Counted from the first letter of the stretch, positions 9,103 to 17,066 are shown. The stretch is 45,289 nucleotides of DNA from SURF-24 sp964537965 (GCA_964537965.1 CAZIDB010000005.1:1-45289), one strand, 5' to 3'. Numbers and translations: made by a program. Notes: generated by a model from the letters alone, not told the origin.

Positions 9103-10176
9103 ATGAAATCAATTTTAATAGTTGAAGATGATATTGAAATTCTTGAGAATCTTGAGATTCTTTTAGATGCCGAAGGCTTTAATGTTTATTCGGCAACAAA
9201 CGGGTTAGCTGCATTAGATAGACTTGAAACTGATCTGCCCGATCTCATCCTTTCCGATATTATGATGCCCTTTCTTGACGGGATTGAATTCTTCCGTAAA
9301 GTAAAAGAGAATAACAGAACAAAAACTATTCCCTTTATCTTTTTAACTGCAAAAAATGATTATGTCTCATTACGCCGGGGTATGAACCTTGGCGCAGATG
9401 ATTACATTTCAAAACCGTTCTCTACCGATGATCTTTTGCGCGCCATTAATATCCGGCTAGAAATAAGGAAAACAATAAATAAGCAGATTGAGGAAATGAA
9501 AGACAGCATCAGTAAGTTTTTACCCCATGAACTTAGAACCCCATTGGTTGCAATTATGGGTTATTCACAAATAATCCTCTCGGAAAATGATACAATTGAA
9601 AAAAAAGAAATCATGGATATGGTTGACCGGATTGATTATTCGGCTAAAAGATTATATAACAGAATAGAAAAGTTTATCCTTCATTCGGAATTAGATTCAT
9701 TAAACAGGAATGATATTCTTTTTGAAGATGATATTTGCCTTATAAATAATGAACTGATAAAAGAAGTCGCAGGCTTTCATCATTTACTTAGGGAAAGAAA
9801 TGGAAGTATTCAAACTGATATTGAGCCTGCAGTTGTGAAATTAAGCAGCCGGTTATTAAAAATTGTAATAACCGAACTGATGGAAAATGCCGTTAAGTTT
9901 TCCAGACAGGATAGTCCTGTAATAGTGATCGGGAAAAGAGATAATAATTTTTATTCGCTTAATTTTAAAGATTATGGTGTCGGGATGGACGATTCTCAGA
10001 TTCAGCGTATTATTCCTTTCCAAAAATCTTACGGGCTGTCAAACCAGCAGGAAGGTAACGGATTAGGGCTGGTTATTATTAAGAAAATATTAGAAGGAAT
10101 TAAAGGCGAAATAAATATTGAAAGCTCTAAAAACAGTTACACGAATATAACCGTAAAATTACCATTGGATTTATAG
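9103..10176 (+). CDS. Receiver-histidine kinase hybrid (REC-HisKA-HATPase)
   Basis: 357 aa, soluble, with no membrane helix. The N-terminal receiver domain (1-120) has E8/D9, phospho-acceptor Asp52 in SDIMMP, FLTAK and SKPF. A HisKA segment follows with the H-box PHELRTPL and His142. The HATPase_c domain has an N box (TELMENAVKFS, about 246-256), a G1-like DYGVGMD and a G2-like NGLGLVII. This REC-first order, with no PAS or membrane sensor, fits an intermediate that is phosphorylated by another kinase (the ten-PAS protein is the nearest candidate) and passes the signal on. Its own promoter region carries the 21-bp direct repeats of site A, suggesting control by the LytTR regulator encoded just upstream. 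Confidence 0.9.
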   Translation: MKSILIVEDDIEILENLEILLDAEGFNVYSATNGLAALDRLETDLPDLILSDIMMPFLDGIEFFRKVKENNRTKTIPFIFLTAKNDYVSLRRGMNLGADDYISKPFSTDDLLRAINIRLEIRKTINKQIEEMKDSISKFLPHELRTPLVAIMGYSQIILSENDTIEKKEIMDMVDRIDYSAKRLYNRIEKFILHSELDSLNRNDILFEDDICLINNELIKEVAGFHHLLRERNGSIQTDIEPAVVKLSSRLLKIVITELMENAVKFSRQDSPVIVIGKRDNNFYSLNFKDYGVGMDDSQIQRIIPFQKSYGLSNQQEGNGLGLVIIKKILEGIKGEINIESSKNSYTNITVKLPLDL

Positions 10177-10245
10177 AGTATTGGTTTTTATGGATGATAA
10201 AATCAAAAATAAATTGTGTCTTTCGATCTTAATTATTTAGAACTA

Positions 10246-10281
10246 CCGTTTACAACATAATTTATACCATTGACAACATTT
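10246..10281. promoter_or_regulatory. Candidate LytTR operator (site B): second copy of the 21-bp direct-repeat pair
   Basis: TTACAAC at 10250-10256 and TGACAAC at 10271-10277 are 21 bp apart, as in site A. Flanking bases match as well: both sites begin with CCG followed by C/T and TTACAACA, and then share an AATT. The second repeat includes TTGACA (10270-10275). It lies upstream of a stretch with no protein gene but with many hairpins and an intrinsic terminator, so its target may be an RNA. Confidence 0.5.
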
Positions 10282-10369
10282 GATATTTATTTTAAAGAAA
10301 AGAATACGATATTAACCATAGAAGGTTTAGCGTTTATTTAAGATTGATCGTTCTAAATAAAAAGTTCTT

Positions 10370-10375
10370 TATAAT
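10370..10375 (+). promoter_or_regulatory. Possible -10 box for the candidate non-coding RNA
   Basis: A TATAAT hexamer sits a few bases upstream of the first inverted repeat. The best upstream -35 match (TTGATC, 10344-10349) is 20 bp away, too far for a strong constitutive promoter, which would fit an activated promoter. Weak evidence on its own in AT-rich DNA. Confidence 0.3.
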
Positions 10376-10467
10376 TTATTGAGTTACTAAATTTGGAGTG
10401 TATCAGTGCATTCACTCTGTTAAAAAGAGTGGAACTTATTCTTTAAAATAAGAGGGCATAGATTAAA

Positions 10468-10516
10468 GGATAAGATACTAATCAGATAAAAATAAAATCA
10501 AATTAGTATCTTATCC
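10468..10516. repeat. Perfect 15-bp inverted repeat
   Basis: GGATAAGATACTAAT (10468-10482) is exactly complementary to 10502-10516 across a 19-nt A-rich loop. It is not followed by a T run, so it is not a terminator on either strand. It is the strongest stem in the gene-free interval. Confidence 0.85.
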
Positions 10517-10633
10517 CTGAATTTTGAAATGTTCTTTTTGATAATATAAAGTTTAATAATCGGTATTCTTAATATGAGGCGAACATTGATTTGAATACCG
10601 TATTAACAGAGTCCCCCCCCTCCCTTAAACCTT

Positions 10634-10670
10634 AAAGGAATGGTTGCCTTGTGTAGCCGTTCCTTTTTTT
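10634..10670 (+). terminator. Intrinsic terminator
   Basis: AAAGGAATGG (10634-10643) pairs with CCGTTCCTTT (10657-10666) through ten pairs, one of them G-U, around a 13-nt loop. It runs into seven consecutive T at 10664-10670. No protein gene ends nearby: the closest upstream stop is at 10176. Confidence 0.7.
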
Positions 10671-11020
10671 ATGCCTATTTCGGCTTTCCCTCAAATATCG
10701 TAAGAAGAAAGGTTTTTCATCCGGGAAATTTATTTGAATTACAAGAGGACTATTGAAAACTTATTGAAGCCTAATAGCATTATTACAAATATTTTGAAAT
10801 GAAAAGAAAGCTAAGAAAATTGAAGTGTTAAAGATTGTGAATCGTGGGCTATTTTATCGTAAAGATATTTCCAAGCTTAATTCGCGTTTTATAAAAGTAT
10901 ATAGCAATCCTTATTATGGAAATTTCAGAGTATATAAGATCAATCGTTAAATCTTTTTGCCTTAATTAGAATTTTGATTCTTCGGTAAACAGTATTTAAT
11001 TTTGCCGTAAATGAAAGTTA
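10671..11020. other. Gene-free stretch upstream of the truncated T9SS gene
   Basis: No convincing gene is seen. A start-less open frame at about 10798-10950 gives a protein-like but unrecognised sequence and could be debris of a decayed gene. The 3' part borders the remnant that begins after the stop at 11021-11023. Confidence 0.4.
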
Positions 11021-11023
11021 TAG

Positions 11024-11740
11024 ATATTAAAATATTACTACTCGGCAACTGAAACAGGTGATTTGAGCTTTTATAATAATTACTTGAAAGCTGTTTATTT
11101 AAATGACGGCTCATCAACACAAAATTCAGTTAAAGGAGTTGAAGGCACATCATTTAGTTCTGTTGCAGCTACTATCGGACAAGTGTATCCTGAAGATTTT
11201 CCTGATGACATAGAAGCAACTAATGGCGGTGTAAATATTCTTCAGTATAATGCAAAAAGAACGAATGGTGATTATATGAAAGCCGGAATTTCATACTCGG
11301 GTAAATTTGGTACAAGTGATAAACCAGGTAAGCTTGTATATGTTTCCTTTCCTTTTGAAACTATCAGCTCATTATCGCAAAGGAAAACCCTGGCTTCAGA
11401 AATTCTTAAATTCTTCGATAATACTACGGGTATTCATTTGGAAGACAGTGAATTACCAACTGAATGGAGTTTATCCCGTAATTATCCAAATCCATTTAAT
11501 AGTCAGACAAATTTTGAGATTCAGGTTCCGGAAAGAAATTTCATGAATCTTTCAATTTATGATGTACTTGGCAGGAAGGTAGCGGAAGTTTATTCCGGTG
11601 AAATTGAAGTCGGAATACATAAATTGAGCTGGAACAGCAATGAATTAGCAAGCGGGATATATTTCGCAAAATTATCGGTTGAATCTAAAGATAAAATTAG
11701 GAATCAAATCCAAGTAAAGAAATTATTATATTTGAAGTGA
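11024..11740 (+). pseudogene. 5'-truncated remnant of a T9SS-secreted protein
   Basis: The frame is open from a TAG at 11021-11023. Its first possible start (TTG, 11063) has only a poor ribosome-binding site. Protein-like sequence begins upstream of that codon (YSATETGDLSFYNNYLKA). The N-terminal 130 residues resemble the C-terminal module found before sorting domains in large secreted Bacteroidota proteins (FYNNYLKA, then KLVYVSFPFE). Residues from about 130 on are a T9SS type A sorting domain with NYPNPFN, YDVLGRKV, LASGIYF and a basic end. There is no signal peptide, so the product could not reach the T9SS; a deletion of the 5' part of a larger gene is the simplest reading. An upstream frameshifted part was not found in this window. 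Confidence 0.65.
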
Positions 11741-11741
11741 G

Positions 11742-12713
11742 ATGAAAAAAGTATTTGTAATATTTGTGTTTTTTATGGCGGGCAACATTTTTGCCGGTGA
11801 TCCTGTTCCGGGTTGGAAAGTTGAGACTAATAAAACTGGCGCTGCATCTAAAACCGGTGAGAATAATCAGGTTTATTTTGAAGTTTATAATGAAAAAGGG
11901 GAAAAGGTATATTCGGTCTCAAAGTCCTTGCCTTTTGATGTGCCTTATCCTTCCGCTTCGATCTTTCAGGCGGGTGAACTTATGGTTGTCTATTCTTTTG
12001 ATGGCGTGATTGAATTCTACAACAACAAAGGTGAATTGGTTAATACGATAAAACCAAATTACAATACCAGTCCCGAATTTGAACGTTCAATAAAATTTGC
12101 CACGCTTGATGATGAATCTGTTATTCTTGTTTCCGAACCGGAACATTATTATTCAAGATTGCTTATCGTTACTTCAGACGGAAGAATTAATATTGAGAAG
12201 GATATTGAAGGAACAAACGCTACCGGAGTTGTAATTTCAGAAAGCGGCAACCTGATTGCGACCGGCACATATTCATGGATTGATACCGTTTTCCTTGAGC
12301 AGACTAATTTTTTTGATAACGAGGGAAATTTAATTGGCAAAGTACCGTTAAGTTTTACATCCGGTAAATTTAATGCTGAGGAAACAGAGTTCCTTGGTTT
12401 TACAAATTCAAATCTTTTTAGCGTTGATATTGAAGATGAAAAAATTATCTGGAACAAAGAATTACAAAGCGACTTAGTAATTACCGATGCGACAATTAAT
12501 GGTGATAAAATTGCATATATTACTTCTGAATTACCAACGCTTAAGGATGGTAAGTGGTATTACTCCCGGCTTGAACTTGAATTAGTTAATGATGATGGTG
12601 AAGAAATAATTTCAAAGAAGCTGCCGGATGGATTATTTGAAACTGTTGAATTTACTAAATGTGATAGTATTCTTCAGGTCAACCTTGATAATAAACAAGT
12701 TAAAGTTGAATAG
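11742..12713 (+). CDS. Secreted protein of unknown function, probably beta-propeller-like
   Basis: 323 aa. Residues 1-18 form a clear signal peptide ending in FAG, so the mature protein is periplasmic or secreted. The remainder is a series of short blocks of the type G-x-L/I-hydrophobic-x-Y/T with acidic turns, for example LMVVYSFDGVIEFYNNKGEL and NLIATGTYSWID. These resemble blades of PQQ- or WD-like propellers, but no defining motif allows a family name. It lacks a sorting domain of its own. The ATG lies one base after the stop of the truncated T9SS gene, so both were probably parts of one operon and this gene may have lost its original promoter context. Function unknown. Confidence 0.75.
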   Translation: MKKVFVIFVFFMAGNIFAGDPVPGWKVETNKTGAASKTGENNQVYFEVYNEKGEKVYSVSKSLPFDVPYPSASIFQAGELMVVYSFDGVIEFYNNKGELVNTIKPNYNTSPEFERSIKFATLDDESVILVSEPEHYYSRLLIVTSDGRINIEKDIEGTNATGVVISESGNLIATGTYSWIDTVFLEQTNFFDNEGNLIGKVPLSFTSGKFNAEETEFLGFTNSNLFSVDIEDEKIIWNKELQSDLVITDATINGDKIAYITSELPTLKDGKWYYSRLELELVNDDGEEIISKKLPDGLFETVEFTKCDSILQVNLDNKQVKVE

Positions 12714-12773
12714 AGATCATTTCAACTTTTCAGGTTAATCTAATCAAACTACCAAACGCTGAATAAGAAAATA

Positions 12774-14111
12774 TCATTTAGGTGATGTTTGAGTATTATA
12801 TTTTTTAACTCTGCCGTTTTCATCATAATTAATTTCCGAAATCAGAACATCTTCATCATACTTGGCTTCAGATTTAACAAATCCATTTTCGTAATAGGAA
12901 ACCGATAAGCCGCTTTGTTTTCCTTTTCTGTAGAAAGAATATTTTTCCGTGTTTCCGTTTGGGAAAAACCACGTCTTAACTCCATCTAAAAGACTATCCG
13001 AATATTCCGCTTCCCATTCAAGCTTACCATCCTGAAAAAATCCCTTTGATTTACCTTCAAGTTTTCCGTTAACATAATTCATTTCGGATTTAACGGATTT
13101 ATCCGGGTAGTATAAAACCGATTTGCCATCAAGTATACCTTGTTTATAGGTCATAGCTCCAATCAGTTTCCCGGTTTTATCATACTCCTCACTTAATCCT
13201 GTTTCTTTAGTATTCTCATAATGTATTATTGATTTTACAGTGCCGCTGTCATAGTAAGCAATGCAGGTGCTGTCAGGTATTCCTTTTGTATAATTAAATT
13301 CTGATTGTATAAATCCGCTTGGGTAATACGTTTTGTTTAATCCTTCTTTTAGTCCGTTATCAAAACTTGTCTCAGATTTCATTATTCCGTTATCGTAAAA
13401 ATCTTTGAAGCTTTCCTCGGTCTTTTCAAATTTACCGACAATATCATAACGCTCGCGTTTAATTATTTGTCCGTCTACATAAGTATCAATTACTTTAATC
13501 AGTCCGTCCGGGTAGTATAGTTTTGAAATGCCTTCCAGTTTATTGTTCTTATAATTTGCTTCGAGAGCGAGTTTACCGAAATCAAAATAAACCCGGTTTT
13601 TTCCTTCAAGTCTTCCTTCAACATAATATTTCTCAACTTCAACTTTGCCGTTTTCAAAAAACGTCTGGGATAAACCATTCAGCAAACCATTCTCATATTT
13701 CCACAAGCCCATTATAGCGCCGCTTTTGTAATAGGTTTTAGTGATGCCTTCAAGTTTATCGTTAACATAATTTTGTTCAGCAAGCAGTTCCCCGGTTTCA
13801 TAGTACCAGCGTGAAATACCTTCTAATTTACCATGGATATAATTCCAGTCAAGATGCGTTGTGCCGTTTTTATAATACCACCTGTGGCTGCCTTCTTCTT
13901 TATCGTTTTCAAAGTACCATTCTTTCCAGAGTTTACCGTCGTCATAAAACTCTTTGAAATTTCCGTTTCGCATGTTATTCTTATATTCACCCTCGGTCTT
14001 TATAACACCGTTTGGGAAATAAGTTTTGTGGATTTCAACTTCCTGGGGAAGTGAGACAGTTAACAAAAAAAGTATGTTTAGAAAAGCCAGTTTTATATGT
14101 AATAATTTCAT
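12774..14111 (-). CDS. Exported MORN_2-repeat protein (YwqK-like)
   Basis: The preferred start is the ATG at 14111, which gives 445 aa; an upstream TTG at 14135 would add eight residues before the signal peptide. An AAGAG at suitable spacing supports the ATG. Residues 1 to about 23 form a signal peptide (MKLLHIKLAFLNILFLLTVS). The rest is about 17-18 tandem repeats of 23-24 residues with the pattern YYxnGxlxxExxYxnGklxG, typical of MORN_2 proteins often annotated as YwqK antitoxins. That label is only by family resemblance. An exported repeat protein with no toxin neighbour is more likely a binding or scaffolding protein. It is a single gene, convergent with the propeller-like gene. Confidence 0.88.
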   Translation of the reverse strand: MKLLHIKLAFLNILFLLTVSLPQEVEIHKTYFPNGVIKTEGEYKNNMRNGNFKEFYDDGKLWKEWYFENDKEEGSHRWYYKNGTTHLDWNYIHGKLEGISRWYYETGELLAEQNYVNDKLEGITKTYYKSGAIMGLWKYENGLLNGLSQTFFENGKVEVEKYYVEGRLEGKNRVYFDFGKLALEANYKNNKLEGISKLYYPDGLIKVIDTYVDGQIIKRERYDIVGKFEKTEESFKDFYDNGIMKSETSFDNGLKEGLNKTYYPSGFIQSEFNYTKGIPDSTCIAYYDSGTVKSIIHYENTKETGLSEEYDKTGKLIGAMTYKQGILDGKSVLYYPDKSVKSEMNYVNGKLEGKSKGFFQDGKLEWEAEYSDSLLDGVKTWFFPNGNTEKYSFYRKGKQSGLSVSYYENGFVKSEAKYDEDVLISEINYDENGRVKKYNTQTSPK

Positions 14112-14232
14112 CGTGCTCTTAAAAAAACTCCACAAATTTAAGGAAAATAATTTTCAGATAAAGTTTATTTAATTCTATACAAATTGAATAAACAAAAAAT
14201 TCACTAAATTAACATAGAACTTTTGAGGAAAT

Positions 14233-14634
14233 ATGTTCACTAAACTTGTCAGCATAAATTTTTTTGATACCGATGCAGCCGGTGTTTTATTTTTCGGAAA
14301 TCTTTTCAGGCTTGCTCATTCTGCCTATGAAGAGTTCATGAGCAACGGTAATTTTGTACGGAATTATTTTTTAGATAATGAATTTGCCATTCCAATCGTG
14401 CATACAGAAGCTAATTACTTAAAGCCAATTCTGCCTTCTACCCAGCTTAAAGTTGAATTAACTGTTGAGGAATTAAAAGAATCAAGTTTCGCACTTGAAT
14501 ATTTCTTTGTAAATGAGAACCATGCTATACTGGCCAAAGCAAAAACCATTCACGTTTTTGTTTCCAAGAAAGAATGGAAAAAAACAGCAATTCCTGCGGA
14601 TGTAAAAAGTTATTTAATGAAACATGTTTCTTAG
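14233..14634 (+). CDS. Hotdog-fold acyl-CoA thioesterase, probable DHNA-CoA thioesterase
   Basis: 133 aa, the length of 4-hydroxybenzoyl-CoA thioesterase family members. The N-terminal active-site block FFDTDAAGVLFFGNLF matches the DxDxxG signature of this family, with the catalytic acid probably Asp14. Menaquinone synthesis needs hydrolysis of 1,4-dihydroxy-2-naphthoyl-CoA between MenB and MenA. This gene runs into the 3' end of menE and overlaps it by 21 bp, so DHNA-CoA hydrolysis is the likely role. It is the only plus-strand member of the men region and has its own upstream region (14136-14232). Substrate assignment is by context. Confidence 0.8.
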   Translation: MFTKLVSINFFDTDAAGVLFFGNLFRLAHSAYEEFMSNGNFVRNYFLDNEFAIPIVHTEANYLKPILPSTQLKVELTVEELKESSFALEYFFVNENHAILAKAKTIHVFVSKKEWKKTAIPADVKSYLMKHVS

Positions 14635-16059
14635 TTCGTCTACTCTTGTTTTACCAAGTTCGGTTTTGGGCAGATACTTAAGAAAAATTATTTTCTTGGG
14701 AAATTTAAATGAAGCCAAATGTTGTCGTAGGTAATCAGTCACATCTTTTTTATCCAATTGAATATTCTCTTTGAGTACAATTGCTGCGGCTAAAATCATT
14801 CCCCAGTTGTTATCGGGTAACCCAATTGTACAAGCTTCTTTAATCATTGGATGATGCAGTATTTGCTCTTCAACCTCTTTCAGGTTTATATTTTCACCGC
14901 CGCTGATTATAAAATCTGTACTTCTTGATTCAACAAAAAGAAAACCATCATTATCAATGTATCCGAAATCTCCGGTAAGAAAATAATTTTCACGCCATGA
15001 AGAATTGGATAGTTCATCATTATATAAAAAACCTTTAGCAATTGATTTCCCGGTAACAGCTATCTCACCAATCTTTCCTGGGGGAAGAATCTTCTTTTGT
15101 TCATCAACGATTGCAATATTATTGCCGGGTAAAGCCTTACCGGAAGATTCTATTTTATCCGGGTAGGTTGCTGTATCAATTGCTGTTATCATCGAGGCGG
15201 TTTCTGTAGAACCATAAACTTTAACAATATTCCAGCCCGCATCATTAGCATGGTGGATTAAATCTTTGCTGCTAGGACCACCGCCAAGAAATGTATATCG
15301 TAATTGCTTTCCGGATTGAACATTAGTTCCCATTAATCTTAGTAAAGAAGTGGAAACAAGAGATACTAATGTTGGTTTATAATTTTTAATTGAATAGGCT
15401 AAGTCTTCAGTTTTAAGCGAAGAGGGAATTATTAGTGTTGAACCAAATAATAATGTGCGTATAAGAATCATAAGTCCGCCAATGTGGTAAACCGGCAAAC
15501 TCAAAAGCCACCTGTCATTCTGTGTAAAACTAAAAGCGGAGTGTGAACTTAATGCACTGTTAATCAAATTATTAAATGAATGGAGAATGCCTTTGGGCAA
15601 TCCGGTTGAACCGGAAGTGTACATTATCAAAGCTGTCTTATCATATCCAAAAGTACTTTCAAAAGTATTCTCTGTTCGCTTTGCATCAAATGGGAAGTTG
15701 ATAATTTTAACGATATCATCTTTTTCAATCAACCAATTATTCTTTTCATCAACCAGGACATGAGAAGTTGCTGAATGCTTAAGTAACGTCTTCAATTCGT
15801 TTTGGGATAACCTGATGTTTAATGGAATTGGTACAGCGTTAATTTTCCAGATTGCCATTAACAGAAGTAAATAATCAATGAAAGGTTCTGCAAGAATAGC
15901 AACCTTACCGGATTCGATTATACCTTGCTTGAGTAATGCTGAAGAAATGCCTGAGACAATTGAATCCAGTTCATCGTAGTAAATTGTTCTTTCGTTTGAA
16001 ATGAATGCAGGATGATGAGAGGGTAAATCTATTTCCTTGTTAAAAAATGTAAATCTCAT
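14614..16059 (-). CDS. menE: o-Succinylbenzoate-CoA ligase
   Basis: 481 aa, an adenylate-forming (ANL) enzyme that activates o-succinylbenzoate to its CoA thioester. The phosphate-binding loop reads MYTSGSTGLPKG (about residues 146-157). The YGSTETAS motif, the LTGDFGYID block and the hinge region with SGGENI follow in order. The C-terminal catalytic lysine lies in LPKTELGKTRVDEL. It is the last gene of the six-gene men cluster, 107 bp after menA, and that gap carries a hairpin. Its 3' end overlaps the convergent thioesterase gene by 21 bp. Confidence 0.93.
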   Translation of the reverse strand: MRFTFFNKEIDLPSHHPAFISNERTIYYDELDSIVSGISSALLKQGIIESGKVAILAEPFIDYLLLLMAIWKINAVPIPLNIRLSQNELKTLLKHSATSHVLVDEKNNWLIEKDDIVKIINFPFDAKRTENTFESTFGYDKTALIMYTSGSTGLPKGILHSFNNLINSALSSHSAFSFTQNDRWLLSLPVYHIGGLMILIRTLLFGSTLIIPSSLKTEDLAYSIKNYKPTLVSLVSTSLLRLMGTNVQSGKQLRYTFLGGGPSSKDLIHHANDAGWNIVKVYGSTETASMITAIDTATYPDKIESSGKALPGNNIAIVDEQKKILPPGKIGEIAVTGKSIAKGFLYNDELSNSSWRENYFLTGDFGYIDNDGFLFVESRSTDFIISGGENINLKEVEEQILHHPMIKEACTIGLPDNNWGMILAAAIVLKENIQLDKKDVTDYLRQHLASFKFPKKIIFLKYLPKTELGKTRVDELRNMFH

Positions 16060-16089
16060 TGCTAAAACAGCAGCTTAGTTTGGAAGTGA

Positions 16090-16151
16090 GAGTAAGAGAA
16101 AGAGTAAGAGAAAGAAAGATATCTGTAATTCGTTTTCTTACTCTTACTCTT
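16090..16151. repeat. Tandem 12-mer and inverted repeat between menA and menE
   Basis: GAGTAAGAGAAA occurs twice in tandem (16090-16101, 16102-16113). Within it, 16094-16108 pairs with 16137-16151 at 14 of 15 positions across a 28-nt loop. The arms are pure purine and nearly pure pyrimidine. In menA-to-menE transcription this hairpin would precede the menE start and could lower or separate menE expression. Confidence 0.7.
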
Positions 16152-16166
16152 AATCATCATCTTGCT

Positions 16167-17066
16167 TTACAATAAAATTCCAATTGAAAACAGAACAGCA
16201 TACATTGCAGATAGTTTTGCAGTTAAGGCAAGAGTACTATTCAATTCTTTACCTTCCAGTGTATAAATCATTTTAATAAGTTTTAATGAAATAGGGAAGG
16301 TTAACACAGGCAAAAAAATCCATACTTCCTGTTTGAAAGTAAAGTACACAACCACCAGAATCAGGTAACTGATTATCATGAAGAAAACGTACTGGAGGCG
16401 TGCAAATCTTTTCCCAAAAATTACCGATAAAGTTCTTTTGCCGGAAAGCCTGTCTTCATCAGTATCCCTGTAATTATTAACGACTAATATATTTGTTATC
16501 AATGCTCCTACTGGTATAGATGACCAGAATGCAAGCGGAGAAATTTGCTGCGTCTGGACGTAATATGTTCCGACTGTTCCAATCAAACCAAAAAAGATGA
16601 AGACGAAAATATCACCTAACCCGTTGTATGCTAATGGATATGGACCGGCAGTATATGCAAATCCTGCAAGTATGGAAATCACACCAATGAGCAGAATAAG
16701 CCAGCCGCCTATGCTTACAAGGTGCAATCCTAAAATGAATGACAAACCAAATGTTAAAATAACTCCGTACTTCATTTCATTTGGAGTTATTAAACCGGCA
16801 GTAACAACCCGTGTTGGTCCTGAACGATCTTTCTTGTCAGTCCCTTTAAGAAAATCATAAAGATCATTTGTAAAGTTTGTTGCAATCTGAATTAGTAATG
16901 AACAAATTAATGTTATGATAGCAGGAAGAATATGGAAGCTTCCATCTGAGTAAGCAAGTGCAGAGCCTATTAGTACCGGTACAATTGCTGCCGGAAGTGT
17001 TTTTGGTCTGCTTGCTAAAAGCCAGCTTTCAATTTTTGTTGGAGTATGTACATTTGCTTCTATCAT
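16167..17066 (-). CDS. menA: 1,4-Dihydroxy-2-naphthoate polyprenyltransferase
   Basis: 299 aa integral membrane prenyltransferase of the UbiA superfamily. It attaches the isoprenoid tail to DHNA, releasing CO2, to form demethylmenaquinone. The first Asp-rich motif lies in NFTNDLYDF (N64, D68, D71) with D77 beyond it; the second is NNYRDTDEDR. The segment GPTRVVTAGLI between the two is characteristic of MenA. About eight hydrophobic helices are visible, including LPAAIVPVLIGSALAY and the C-terminal LSAMYAVLFSIGILL. The ATG at 17066 is 6 bp after the menB stop, indicating coupling. Confidence 0.94.
   Translation of the reverse strand: MIEANVHTPTKIESWLLASRPKTLPAAIVPVLIGSALAYSDGSFHILPAIITLICSLLIQIATNFTNDLYDFLKGTDKKDRSGPTRVVTAGLITPNEMKYGVILTFGLSFILGLHLVSIGGWLILLIGVISILAGFAYTAGPYPLAYNGLGDIFVFIFFGLIGTVGTYYVQTQQISPLAFWSSIPVGALITNILVVNNYRDTDEDRLSGKRTLSVIFGKRFARLQYVFFMIISYLILVVVYFTFKQEVWIFLPVLTFPISLKLIKMIYTLEGKELNSTLALTAKLSAMYAVLFSIGILL

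Larger units (their letters stand above)
10382..10670 (+). ncRNA. Candidate structured non-coding RNA
   Basis: No protein-like frame covers this interval, yet it holds a run of inverted repeats: an 8-bp stem at 10411-10418/10426-10433 (one G-U pair); a 5-bp stem at 10435-10439/10448-10452; a perfect 15-bp stem at 10468-10482/10502-10516 with a 19-nt loop; a perfect 8-bp stem at 10561-10568/10593-10600; and an intrinsic terminator at 10634-10670. A TATAAT precedes it and a LytTR-like repeat pair lies about 100 bp further upstream. It does not look like tmRNA, RNase P RNA or a tRNA. The exact 5' end is inferred from the -10 box. It might instead be a long leader for the downstream remnant gene, but the terminator argues for a separate transcript. 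Confidence 0.45.

Noticed and set aside
10611..10635. C-run and CCTCCC near the terminator as another copy of the 44.9-kb palindromic element
   Set aside because: The arms do not form the TCCCTCC/GGAGGGA palindrome; similarity is limited to CCTCCCT.
10798..10950. Start-less open frame with protein-like sequence in the gene-free interval
   Set aside because: No start codon with a ribosome-binding site and no family recognised; kept only as possible debris.
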